From contig AP031357.1 in the NCBI GenBank assembly GCA_037833965.1, forward strand, positions 4,236,001-4,300,000: a stretch of DNA of 64,000 nucleotides, read 5' to 3'. The notes under the pieces were generated by a model, which was not told where the DNA came from, searched no databases, and was given only the letters and a program-made list of their open reading frames with translations. Both the position numbers and the translations under genes were made by a program. Source of the DNA: Marchantia polymorpha subsp. ruderalis. Taxonomy: Eukaryota; Streptophyta; Marchantiopsida; Marchantiales; Marchantiaceae. This document shows positions 1-9,818 of the stretch, in pieces. How positions within the stretch are numbered: the first letter of the stretch is position 1; each line of letters opens with the position of its first letter.

Positions 1-230
1 AAAGTTATGAGTGATCTACCGCCGAAGGTGCTCAAAGCGGATCCTGTAGCATGAACCGCCCGTTCCGTCCCAAGCGTCCCATTGTGGCCTAAGCCCAAAA
101 CCCCTTGACTGTCCTCCATCCTCTTTTTACTCTGGTTTCGCGTACCGATTACTATTTACAGCTGCTACCGCGGTACTTACTATCCAAAAATGTTTAAGTT
201 CCGACGAAAAACAAAAAGTGGGTTACCACA
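1..230 (-). mobile_element. D-type LTR, 5' terminal fragment
   Basis: The block ends at 230 with GGGTTACCACA, which on the minus strand is the LTR start TGTGGTAACCC. Read on the minus strand, the T-rich start, the CCGCGGTA segment and the GGTACGCGAAACCAGAG segment match the first ~230 bp of the complete D solo LTR at 52275. The rest lies outside the window. It abuts the coiled-coil coding part of an A LTR at 231, so it probably inserted into that LTR. No gene is seen in it. Confidence 0.8.
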
Positions 231-844
231 AGACTGGAAGAGCTCACCAAGGATCTGGTGAAGGCCACGGAAGCACTGATTTCTGAGAAGACGCAGAATC
301 AGGTGCAGTCAGAGGAGCTAGTGCGACAGACGCGGTTGTTGGAGCAGCATCAGCTCGCACGACAGGCGGATGAGGAATTAATCCGCAGGCTGTAGTCGGA
401 GGGCGGAGAATTGAGAGCACAGCGTGCGGAGGCCGAATCGCTGCTGGTAGTAATTGAAGACGATCGCCGGCGAGAGGCAGATCGCACGAAGGAAGAGATG
501 GCGAGGCGAGTCGCCCACTGTCTCAAGGGCTACGCCCACAAGGAAGTGGCGGCGCAGGAGAAACTCACACTGCGTGAGTTAGAGCTTCGTGCAACCGGGT
601 TGTTGGCAGGTGACAGTCGTAGTCGGCGGCGGGTAGCAAAGAAGCTGGATTCTTTTCTATCGAAGGCGCGGACACCATGTCCACCCTTGAAACGGAGGTT
701 TCCGCGGTGTTGCGGCGTTTGGGACTGCGCAGTCGAGCTGAGGACTGGCAGGGTAGGGAGTTAGAGCGCGGCAGTCCGTCGCGCAGGAGGCGAAGCACAA
801 GTTTCGCGGAGTGTAGTGTAGCGTGGTTCCGTGCCGGCGTGTAG
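231..844 (+). pseudogene. C-terminal remnant of A-type LTR-encoded coiled-coil protein
   Basis: The remnant encodes the last ~200 residues of the protein seen intact at 19825-22944: the Gln/Glu/Arg-rich coiled coil and the conserved tail ending near WFRAGV. It is broken by a TAG (Gln position) at about 392-394. A 1-nt loss near 668 shifts the frame before the tail. The C-terminus again ends about 37 bp before a TATA box, as in every A and B copy. Not expected to be functional. Confidence 0.8.
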
Positions 845-880
845 CGTAGTGCAGTGTAGTGCTAGTTAGGACTTAGAAGG

Positions 881-888
881 TATAAAGT
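881..888 (+). promoter_or_regulatory. LTR TATA box (A-type)
   Basis: TATAAAGT lies 37 bp after the stop of the LTR-encoded ORF. It is followed by a short inverted repeat, CAAGGC-GTCTT-GCCTTG (893-909). The same arrangement recurs at 15583, 22981, 40571, 46381, 53800 and 58428. It marks the likely U3/R boundary some 25-35 bp downstream; the actual start site is inferred. Confidence 0.7.
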
Positions 889-1639
889 AGTTCAAGGCGT
901 CTTGCCTTGGGATTTTTTCCAGTTTTGGAAGTGCAGATGAGGAACTCATTTTCTCTGCGTGTTTGTGTCCTTAGTTCTGTTTCCACGCAAGAGGAGCTAC
1001 AACTTGGCGTTCCGCATTTTGTAGCTGAAGGCCTTCGGCCGAATGTTCAGAGCTAGTACATTAGTTAGAGACTTGAGTAGTTCGGATCTACACCTGCGGC
1101 TGATTGCCGATGCTCAGAGCCAGTGACGAGTTAGATACTTGAACATTTTCCCCCTTACACCTTTGAGTGGTTGTTTCTGATTGTACTCCTTCGAGATTTT
1201 TCCCCTGAATGCCAAAGTGAAGTTTTGCTACTTCGTGTAAGCCTTGGTTGTAAATTCAGGTTACGCTGCAGCAGGTGCCTTCAGGGTAACCCCTCTAGTA
1301 TTTCTGGGAATGACAAGTGCCTAAGAATTCAAACTCTTCAATAGACTGTTATGGTGTGTTATTGGAATATTTCTCAGTGAGTCCTTCCGTGCGGACCTGT
1401 GTTCTCTGCGCGTTTTGTGAGTTGAGAGTGTTGTTCACCGCGTATGAGTGACTTCGATCCGAAGTAGGAAGTCCAAACCGGATTTCCTACGCTAGCAGAC
1501 AACTAGTGGAAGGGTTGTAAAAGCCGGAGTTGGGAGTCACTACCCGCAGCTTTGCTGAGTGTACTCTCGAGAGACTTTCCCCGTGAAATCTTGAGTAGAG
1601 GTCCTAACCAATCTCTGGGTTGTGTTTCTATAGTTTCAG

Positions 1640-1670
<31 letters not shown>

Positions 1671-1864
1671 GCTGCACTGTGCGACCTCTGAGTGAGCTCC
1701 GAGTGAACACTTGCAGTATTTCTGGGAGTGACAGTCGCCTGAGAATTCAAACTCCTCAATAGTCTGTTAAATGTGACACTTTGTACCCTGTGTGTTCCTC
1801 TGTCCCTGTGGGTTCGACCTTTCTACCACTATATTGCAGTTTTAGCCTTTAGTGGGTTATTACA

Positions 1865-3212
1865 GGATTACAAACGCTGAAGGGTGGGAAGGTTTGGCTC
1901 ACATTCTCAATAGTTTATTCAATCCTCTTTCTATTTCAGATTCATGTTTATTATTAGCCTTCAGCACAAATTGCCGATTGACCTCTTGACCGATGAACGG
2001 CCGCAAAAAATCCTACCTTGATATTTTGAAGTGTTCTAAGACATTGTTTACATTGAAAACGATCACCTTCAATATTTTCAGGTTGCCTTCGGAGGATGAT
2101 AGGTTCAGGGAAGCAGACCAAGTCGCATCAAAGGGCTCACTCTCAATATTGTAAGGTTTGCTAACAAAGTGATTCTTGACCAAAACATATCACCGTCCAT
2201 CCTCAAGACAAACGAGTACCACAAACATTTAATAGGCATTCATGATAATCTTAGCACTTCAAGCAGTCGTGTAGCTCGATAATCCACACCACTAAAAATT
2301 ACGTTGACTATGTTTGGTAATTGTCATTTAACGTAAGGAAAATGTTTGAAGTGTCTAACGGCGAAATTATTTGAGATCATGCTAAAATCAGACGAGGCAT
2401 TTAAGATAGAAAAAGATGGAAGATTCCAACACCTGTTTACAGACAAAAAAGCTCCCACATTATCAACCCATATGTAAAGTGCACATCGCCATCAACTTGG
2501 AATGTTCACGAGCCAAAAAACCCTTCGTTTTAAAGGAATAATGTTTTCCTCCCTCGTCTGTTCAACAGCTAAATTGTATTTTGAAAATCACTAGAATGTT
2601 GGTATCTTGATACCAAAATTTTGGAGTAGGTATCTCAGCCCGCTCCGAATACATCGCGAGGCTTTCTTGAAATCCTACCGCAATCACAAGTGAAAATCAC
2701 TAAAATTTTGGGAAGGGAGGTCAAGTTTGTTTCCTCGACCTAACAAAAGGCCAAAAACTTGTGATCTTACTTTGCGCTCACTTCCGCAACTCTTCAGGCT
2801 TATTTTGAAAACTCAGGCTAAAAGCTCTCTCCTTTTGACGACAGAATTGGCCGGTCAACTCAAACAACTTCAGCTAGTGCTGATGAAGGTGTATAAATAT
2901 TCTAAACTAGGGAAACTTTCTACCACAGTTTGCTTCTCCGTCATCGCATTTTGAACAGCTTCTCCAAGCAAACGATTAGCTTCAGTATGAAATTTTGTAT
3001 TCATCCCCGTTTGACCTGCCATTCCTGTACGGCCAACTCTGTGTAGAAAATCCACAACTGATGAAGCAAACTTGTGTGTGATTCAAAACAAATCAAATCA
3101 AAAAACGGCTTCATTCTCCCGATATTCTTGGACGTGAGTTCATAGTAATAAACACAGTTTGTAAAGTTTGAACCAGTGAGAGAGAGTTAGTGATAACTTT
3201 CAGGAAAGGTTC
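1865..3212. other. Unique AT-rich DNA, left half of the host insertion site
   Basis: This stretch lacks LTR sequence and is much richer in A/T than its surroundings. It ends with GGTTC at 3208-3212, the left copy of the target duplication of solo LTR #1. The original sequence therefore continued at 28392. Apart from the helicase remnant near 2870-3080 I recognise no gene. It resembles intron or intergenic DNA of a former host locus. Confidence 0.7.
2870..3080 (-). pseudogene. DEAD-box RNA helicase exon remnant (plant RH22-like)
   Basis: The minus-strand translation contains VVDFLHRVGRTGMAGQTG, the C-terminal helicase motif VI (HRxGRTGRxG family), then a segment with TEANRLLGEAV close to the stretch that follows motif VI in plant DEAD-box helicase 22. 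An AG just before the first codon (about 3057) could be a splice acceptor. The expected downstream basic tail and the upstream helicase motifs are missing nearby. The second Arg of motif VI's GRTGR is replaced by Met. This fits a single exon or captured fragment of a nuclear helicase gene, probably dead. The family call is firm; the subfamily is from memory of RH22-like sequences. Confidence 0.6.
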
Positions 3213-4216
3213 TGTAATAACCCACTAAAGGCTAAAACTGCAATATAGTGGTAGAAAGGTCGAACCCACAGGGACAGAGGAACACACAGGGTACAAAGTG
3301 TCACTTTTAACAGACTATTGAGGAGTTTGAATTCTCAGGCGACTGTCACTCCCAGAAATACTACAAGTGTTCACTCGGAGCTCACTCGGAGGTCGCACAG
3401 TGCAGCGTAACACACACACACACACCTGAAACTACAGAAACACAACCCAGAGATTGGTTAGGACCTCTACTCAAGATTTCAGGGGGAAAGTTTCTCGCGA
3501 ATACACTCAGCAAATCTGCGGGTAGTGACTCCCAACTCCGGCTTTTACAACCCTTCCACTAGCTTTCTGCTAGCGTGGGAAACCCGGATTGGACTTCCTA
3601 CTTCGGATCGAAGTCACTCACACGCGGTGAACAACACTCTCAACTCACAAAACGCGCAGAGAACACAAGTCCGCAAGGAGGGACTCACTGAGAAACGTTC
3701 CAGTAACACACCATAATAGTCTATTGAAGAGTTTGAATTCTTAGGCACCTGTCATTCCCAGAAATACTACAGGGGTTACCCTGAAGGCACCTGCTGCAGC
3801 GTAACCTGAATTTACAACCAAGGCTTACACAAAGTAGCAAAACTTCACTTTGGCATTCAGGGGAAAAATCCCGAAGGAGTACAATCAGGAACAGTCACTC
3901 AAAAGGGTAAGGGGGAAACTGTTCAAGTATCTAACTCGTCATTGGCTCTGAGCATCGGCAATCACCCGCAGGTGTAGATCCGAACTACTCAAGTCTCTAA
4001 CCAATGTACTAGCTCTGAACATTCGGCCGAAGGCCTTCAGCTACACAATGCGGACCGCCAAGGTGTAGCTCGTCGTGCGTGGTTACAGAACTAAGGACAC
4101 AAACACGCAGAGAAAATGAGTTCCTGATCTGCACTTCCAAAACTGGAAAAATCCCAAGGCAAGACGCCTTGAACTACTTTATACCTTCTAAGTCCTAACT
4201 AGCACTACACTGCACT

Positions 4217-6369
4217 ACGCTACGCGCCTGCACGGAACCACGCTACACTACACTCCGCAGAACCTGTGCTTCGTCTTCTGCGCGACGGACTGCCGCGCAC
4301 TAACTCTCTACCCTGCCAATCTTCAGCTCGACTGCGCAGTCCCAAACGCCGCAACACCGCGGAAACCTCTGTCTCAAGGGTAGCCATGGTGTCCTGCGCC
4401 TTCGACAGAAAAGAGTCCAGCTTCTTCGCCACTCGCCGCCGACTCCGACTGTCACCCGCCAACAACCCGGCTGCACGAAGCTCTAACTCACGCAGTGTGA
4501 GTTTCTCAAACGCCGCCACTTCCTAGTGGGCGTAACACCTGAGGCAGTGGGTGACTCGCCTCGCCATCTCTTCCTTCGTGGGATCTGCCTCTCGCCGGCG
4601 ATCGTCTTCAATTACTACCAACTGCGATTCGGCCTCCGCACGCTGTGCTCTCAATTCTCCGCACTCGGATTGCAGCCTGCGGATTAATTCCTCATCCGCC
4701 TGTCGTGCGAGCTGACACTGCACTAACAACCGCGTCTGTCGCACGATCTCCTCTGAAAAAATTCGATTCTAAGCCTGCTCTGAATCCAGTGCTTCCGTGA
4801 GCTTCACCTTCTCCTTGGCGAGCTCTTCCAGTCTCCCATCCTTCACCTTGTCGAAGTGTTTGTACAATTTTTGATTGAGGTTGTACTGACCCCACAAGCA
4901 TTCATGCTTCTCCCGCAGATCCTTAAGTTCCCGGTCCACCCGGGCTAGCAACTTGCTGGTGTGGATTTTAGTGCGAGTTTGCCTGCGCACTAACTCGACG
5001 TAGGACCCAGGCTGGCGAGGATCCGCGTATTTCTCCATCTTGCGATCCAAGTACCTCAGCAGAGGTACTACCTGCTCACAGAGCGCCGCCGCCGGTGCTC
5101 CAATTAATTCCTCCTCCTCGTCCTCGGTGGATCCCGATCCCGACACTGATTCCGTGGACCCTCCTTCTTCATCATCCTCCGATTGGAGGATTTCGGTCGC
5201 CATTGATTGCGTCGACAACTGGCCTAAGTCGGGCTGCGAGATGTCTGCGTGTTCTGCCGCCGATGGCGCTCCTGCAGCCTCGCTGCTCCCTGCTAAAATG
5301 TCCAAGGCGGTGGGTGAATGCGGCCGTGCCACATCCCCATCGTCCGCCTGTCGTGCCGCGACTGTAACTTCTTCGCCGCCGGCGTCTACCGCCGAAGGCG
5401 ACCAGGCGGAATGCACCTGCGCGGGGTGTAATTGTGCATCGCGCGCACAAATTTCATCCTGCGGACAGACAATCCGCTCCTCCGTTAGGTCCCGCTCCAC
5501 CGATCGGTCCTGCGCGAGAAATGCGTCCGGCCTACGCGTAGACGCAATTCCCGGCGCCTCATCCGCCGAAGGCGGGAGAGCCGAAGGCGGCCGGCCCGAT
5601 GTCCCTTGGCCCGAAGGCCCTTCCGCCGAAAGCGCAGCTTCCGCCGGCTCTCTGGTTGTAACTCGCTGGCTCGAAGGCCCTGGCGCCGAAGCCGCAAATC
5701 CCGGCGCTCTTTCCGCCGGAGGGCCTTGTCCCGAAGGCCCTTGAGCCAAAGGCGGATCTTCCGCAGGCTCCTTCCCCTTCCTGCGTTGTACCGGGGGTGA
5801 GTCCTGCCTATGCGTAGGCGGCCGCCTATGCGTAGGCAAACTTTCTCTGCCTATGCGTAGGCACAAATCCACGTCCGCAAGGGGTCGCCTATCCACAGGG
5901 AGTCGCCTATGCGTAGGCGGCACACTCATCTGCGCCGCACGTGGTAGCTCCTGACCCGAAGGCCGTCTCTCTTCCGCCGAAGGCGTAGTGTGGTCTAGTG
6001 CCCCTTCGACCGTCCGCGTAGTCCCATCCTTCTCCGGGGACGGACTTCCTTTCTCTGTGGCGATCGTCGCCGTTTCCGCGCTGCTGGTCGGTAACAAAAG
6101 CCTGCGCGCCTTCTGCTTCGGCCGGCTGCAGACTTCGTGCAGTGGCCGCTTCCGAGTGAGAGCAGCTGATTCTTGATGTCGCTCCTTCTCCGGTTCCTCT
6201 CTCCATCTTCGTTTCTGCGGCACTCGCGCTGCGGGTGTGTCTCTCCCCGCATCCTGTTGAGTCGGCGGAGTGGAAGTCGGCGAATCCTCCGCGTCGGTGT
6301 CTACCTCGTTATCCCGCACATACCTCCCGGGATGGTCGACTGACAATGGTGGAAATCGAGCACGCTCGG
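4217..6369 (-). pseudogene. LTR-encoded coiled-coil protein, C-terminal two thirds (LTR #1)
   Basis: On the minus strand this encodes, from 6369 down, the end of the N-terminal domain (around FPPLSVDHPG), the Pro/Arg-rich linker with repeated THRR motifs, an acidic patch, and the coiled coil with the GSAECSVAWFRAGA tail. The frame is broken by stops near 4770 and 4520-4522. The apparent Met start at 6382 is an artefact of the inserted LTR end at 6370. The linker contains several near-palindromic CCTATGCGTAGG units. The N-terminus continues at 9089-9785. Confidence 0.75.
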
Positions 6370-9088
6370 TGTAATAACCCACTAAAGGCTAAAACTGCAA
6401 TATAGTGGTAGAAAGATCGAACCCATAGGGACAGAGGAACACACAGGGTACAAAGTGTCACGTTTAACAGACTATTGAGGAGTTTGAATTCTCAGGCGAC
6501 TATCACTCCCATAAATACTGCAAGTGTCCACTCGGAGCGCACTCGGAGGTCGCACAGTGCAGCGTAACACACACACACACACACACACCTGAAACTACAG
6601 AAACACAACCCAGAGATCCGTTAGGACCTCTACTCAAGATTTTAGGGGGGAGGTCTCTCAAGAGTACCCTCAGCGAAGCTGCGGGTAGTGACTCCCAACT
6701 CCGGCTTTTACAACACTTCCACTAGCTTGCTGCTAGCGTAGCAAACCCGGTTTGGACTGCCTACTTCAGATCGAAGTCACTCATACACGGTGAACAACAC
6801 TCTCAACTCACAGAACGCGTAGAGAACACAGGTCCGCACTGAAGGACTCACTGAGAAACATTCCAGTAACACAATAACAGTCTATTGAAGAGTTTGAATT
6901 CTCAGGCACTTGTCATTCCCAGAAATACTACAGGGGTTACCCTGAAGGCACCTGCTGCAGCGTAACCTAAATTTACAACCAAGGCTTACACGAAGTAACA
7001 AAACTTCACTTTGGCATTCAGGGGAAAAATCCCGAAGGAGTACAACCAGAAACAAACACTCGAAGGTGTAGGGGCGAAACTATTCAAGTATCTAACTAGT
7101 CACTGGCTCTGAGCATCAGCAGTCACCTGAAGGTGTAGATCCGAACTACTCAAGTCTCTAACCAATGTACTAGCTCTGAACATTCGGCCGGAGGCCTCCT
7201 GCTACAAAATGCGGAACGCCAAGTTGTAGCTCCTCTTGCGTGGTGACAGAACTAAGGACACAAACACGCAGAGAAAATGAGTTCCTGATCTGCACTTCCG
7301 AAATTGGGAAAGAACCCAAGGCAAGACGCCTTGAACTATTTTATACCTTCTAAGTCCTAACCAACACTACACTGCACTACACTATGCGCCGGCACGGAAC
7401 CACGCTACACTACACTCCGCAGAACCTGTGCTGCGTCTCCTGCGCGACGGACTGCCGCGCACTAACTCCCTACCCTGCCAGTCCTCCGCTCAACTGCGCA
7501 GTCCTAACCGCTGCAACACCGCGGACACCTCCACTTCGAGGGTGGACATGGTATCCCGCGCCTTCGACAGAAAAGCGTCTAACTTCTTCGCCACCTTCTG
7601 CCGACTCCTGCACTACTGTACCGCGGTTCAGCTTCGACATTGCGTTCTTGGAATTCGCTTGCTCGCTAATTCTCTCTCTGCTCCGCTCGAGCTCCTTGCT
7701 CCCTCGGCAAACTCTAATCTCACTCAATTCCAAATCGCGCGCACTCAATTCTCTCTCAATCAACAAGTAATCCTCTGCGCGGCGATGTCGGGAATGCTTA
7801 GCAGCTAGCAGATGGACGCGCGCAGCTCGCACTAGAAAATGGAATCGCGAATTCAAGAATGGGGCGCTCTCCGTCTCTCGGTCGAGGGTCATGGTCGGCT
7901 CTTGATCGTGAGGGTCGAATCACTTGATGGCCGCGCCGGCTCTACGCTAAAACGGTCTCCGCTCTCACGCGCGGCTTCACGCTCCGCCGACGCCAATTTA
8001 ACTCACACGCTCGAATTGGCGAATTTGAACTCCGCGAGCGTACTACGCCGCGGACATAGGTGCGCACCGCCGAAGGCGTCTTTTCCGCCTTGCGTAGTAC
8101 ACTCGTTCGTACCGCTCCTCGGCCAATCCTCCTCCGCCTAAGGCGATCGTCCGCGCATCGAACAAAAGTTAAACTCCCGCCTGTGCGCAGGCGGAATCCC
8201 CGGCGGAATCTCCGCCGACGCGGAACTTCACCCGCCTGTGCGTAGGCGCTCGCCTGCGCGTAGGCGAATTCCGTCCGCGCTGCTGCGCTGGCGCGGAAGG
8301 CGTTGACCGCGGTCAACAGACTCCGTCCAGACTGTCCGTCTCTTGTCTCTCCGTCGGCGCTCTCGCCGCCGCAACTCCGTCCGACCAAGAGCGCATCCAT
8401 CCGTCCCGTCCGTACAGTCCGTACGGTCCGTACGGATTTTACTACTCCGGCGGTTCCTCGCCCGTTCGCGCTGTTGCGCTGGCGCGGAAGGCGCCGTACA
8501 ATTTCTACCTCCGAAGGCGCATTTCTAGGGCTGAAGGCGGATTTCCCGCCGACGCCTTAGCGCTTGTGCGCAGGCGACCGCCTGTGCGTAGAGAAACTTC
8601 GCTCGTCCGCCTGGGCAGAGGTTTCCTCGCCTATGCGTAGGCAACATTCGCGCCTACGTCAAAACCCTATTTCGCCTATGCGTAGGCGAACTGCTTTCGT
8701 CCGCGCATAGGACAAAACTTTCTTCGCTTGTGCGCAGGCGGAAAGCTGAGTATCTTGCGACCTTCATAACTCCCGGAGTCCTCATCCGTTTGTGGCGTTC
8801 TTGGGCTCGTTGGAATCAACGCGTCGAGCTCTTTCCAACAAGACCCTAACCAAGTCGAGGCGTTAGGGCCTTGACCCAATTCTGAAGGATTCCTCTAGCG
8901 CCGAAGACGGATTTTGCGCCTTGCGCCGAAGGGATCATACCTTCAGAGCTCGCAGGGAGGGCGGTGTCCGCCCCTGACGTTGCACCCTACTCCTCGATCC
9001 TACGAGCTCCCGTGAGAATCTCTGCGATCTTCCGAATTCACTATGTTTTGATGCACCGAAGGCTATTTACACTGCTGCCGCGGTACAG
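6370..9088 (-). mobile_element. Internally deleted A-type LTR (minus)
   Basis: It starts at 6370 with TGTAATAACCC, inserted in the ORF of LTR #1. It has the full R/U5-like tail and TATA region (to ~7360), then an ORF reduced to its two ends (7384-7892). The non-coding 5' third of an A LTR follows, with the 37-bp inverted-repeat module near 8800 and many CCTATGCGTAGG-like palindromes. It stops at about 9088, some 60 bp short of the expected LTR start, where LTR #1 ORF sequence resumes. A deletion spanning the junction removed both edges, so no target duplication can be tested. Confidence 0.75.
7386..7892 (-). pseudogene. LTR-encoded protein with central deletion
   Basis: On the minus strand, the N-terminal ~90 residues (starting MTLDRE, then FLNSRFHFLVRAARVHLLA) join directly to the last ~70 codons in a shifted frame. 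About 850 codons are missing: the conserved domain, linker and most of the coiled coil. The start context ACCATGACC matches the intact A copy at 19825, supporting that Met as the family's normal start. Confidence 0.75.
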
Positions 9089-9785
9089 GATACGCGACCA
9101 GTGAACTGGAGCTCCGGCCAATATGAGCTCTACAAAGGACACCTGCCACAACGTGATGTACGTAGTGTGGTGCGGCTACAACAATTGCAGCAGCGCCATC
9201 GCTACGGTTCTGCGGAAACGATCTTTGTAGTCGCGGATCCTGTACCCGTTCTTGGAAGACCTCTCCCGCTTGAATAATTCCACGAAGGAGGCTTCATCCT
9301 GCTTCGTTACCTTGACGCTCTCACTGTCGAACGGAAGGTACCCGTCCTCACCTGCGCACCTCCCCAATGCCTGTTCCCAATCGCGGACAGTCCATCTATC
9401 TACGTGCGGACGTTATCCGCTCGTAGGTGGTCGTTCCTCGTCCAGCCATTCGCCCACCATGTCTGCGCACACGTAATTCCATCCCCACAGCAAGAACTCG
9501 AGTTTCCTTGTAATCAGCCGGTCCTCAAAGGCACGCAACCCATTCTGCGGGAGCTTGAGTGGCACCATCTGCAACCTCATCGATTTCGACATTGCGTTCT
9601 TGAAATTGGTTTGTGCAACTCTCTCTCTGCTTTGCCCGAGCTTCTTGCTCGCGATTCTGTTTCCTCTACAAACTCTAATCTCTCTCAATTCCAAATGTCG
9701 CGCACTCAATTCTCTCTCAGCCACCGAGTAACTCTCCGCGCGGTGATGTCTAGAACGTCTCTCAGCTAGAACGTGGACGCGCGCA
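9089..9785 (-). pseudogene. N-terminal remnant of LTR #1 ORF
   Basis: The minus-strand translation carries the conserved N-terminal domain (LPQNGLRAF..., FLLWGWNYVCADMV, then the LGRCAG and RIRDYKDRFRR regions). It reads downward into the break at 9088. The first ~20 codons and the start are replaced at 9786 by plus-strand LTR #2 sequence. Some residues differ from the intact copy (for example GEWLDEERPP), showing that A copies have diverged. Confidence 0.7.
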
Positions 9786-9818
9786 GCGGCAGAACCCGCA
9801 GACATCTCGCAGCCCCAC

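Larger units (their letters stand above)
231..1864 (+). mobile_element. A-type LTR, 3' portion
   Basis: This is the 3' third of an A LTR: the C-terminal part of the LTR-encoded ORF (231-844), a TATA box at 881, a ~950-bp R/U5-like tail with a (TG)n tract near 1640-1668, and the canonical end GTGGGTTATTACA at 1864. Unique non-LTR DNA follows directly (GGATT...), so this end is a true insertion boundary. The 5' part is outside the window or lost to the D-type insertion at 230. Confidence 0.85.

Noticed and set aside
1638..1668. (TG)n tract as an independent microsatellite locus
   Set aside because: Present at the same place in every A, B and D tail with variable length, so it is part of the LTR.
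1820..1864. tRNA-like signals in LTR ends (GGGTTCGACC on plus, TATAGTGGTA on minus)
   Set aside because: They resemble tRNA-Asp T-arm and D-arm bits but lie on opposite strands or too close together, and no cloverleaf can be drawn. Not called as a tRNA or Pol III promoter.
5040..5744. Long plus-strand open frame opposite the LTR #1 ORF
   Set aside because: It is the antisense of the Pro/Arg-rich linker; the GC-rich repeat composition keeps several frames open. The homologous sense protein is on the minus strand.
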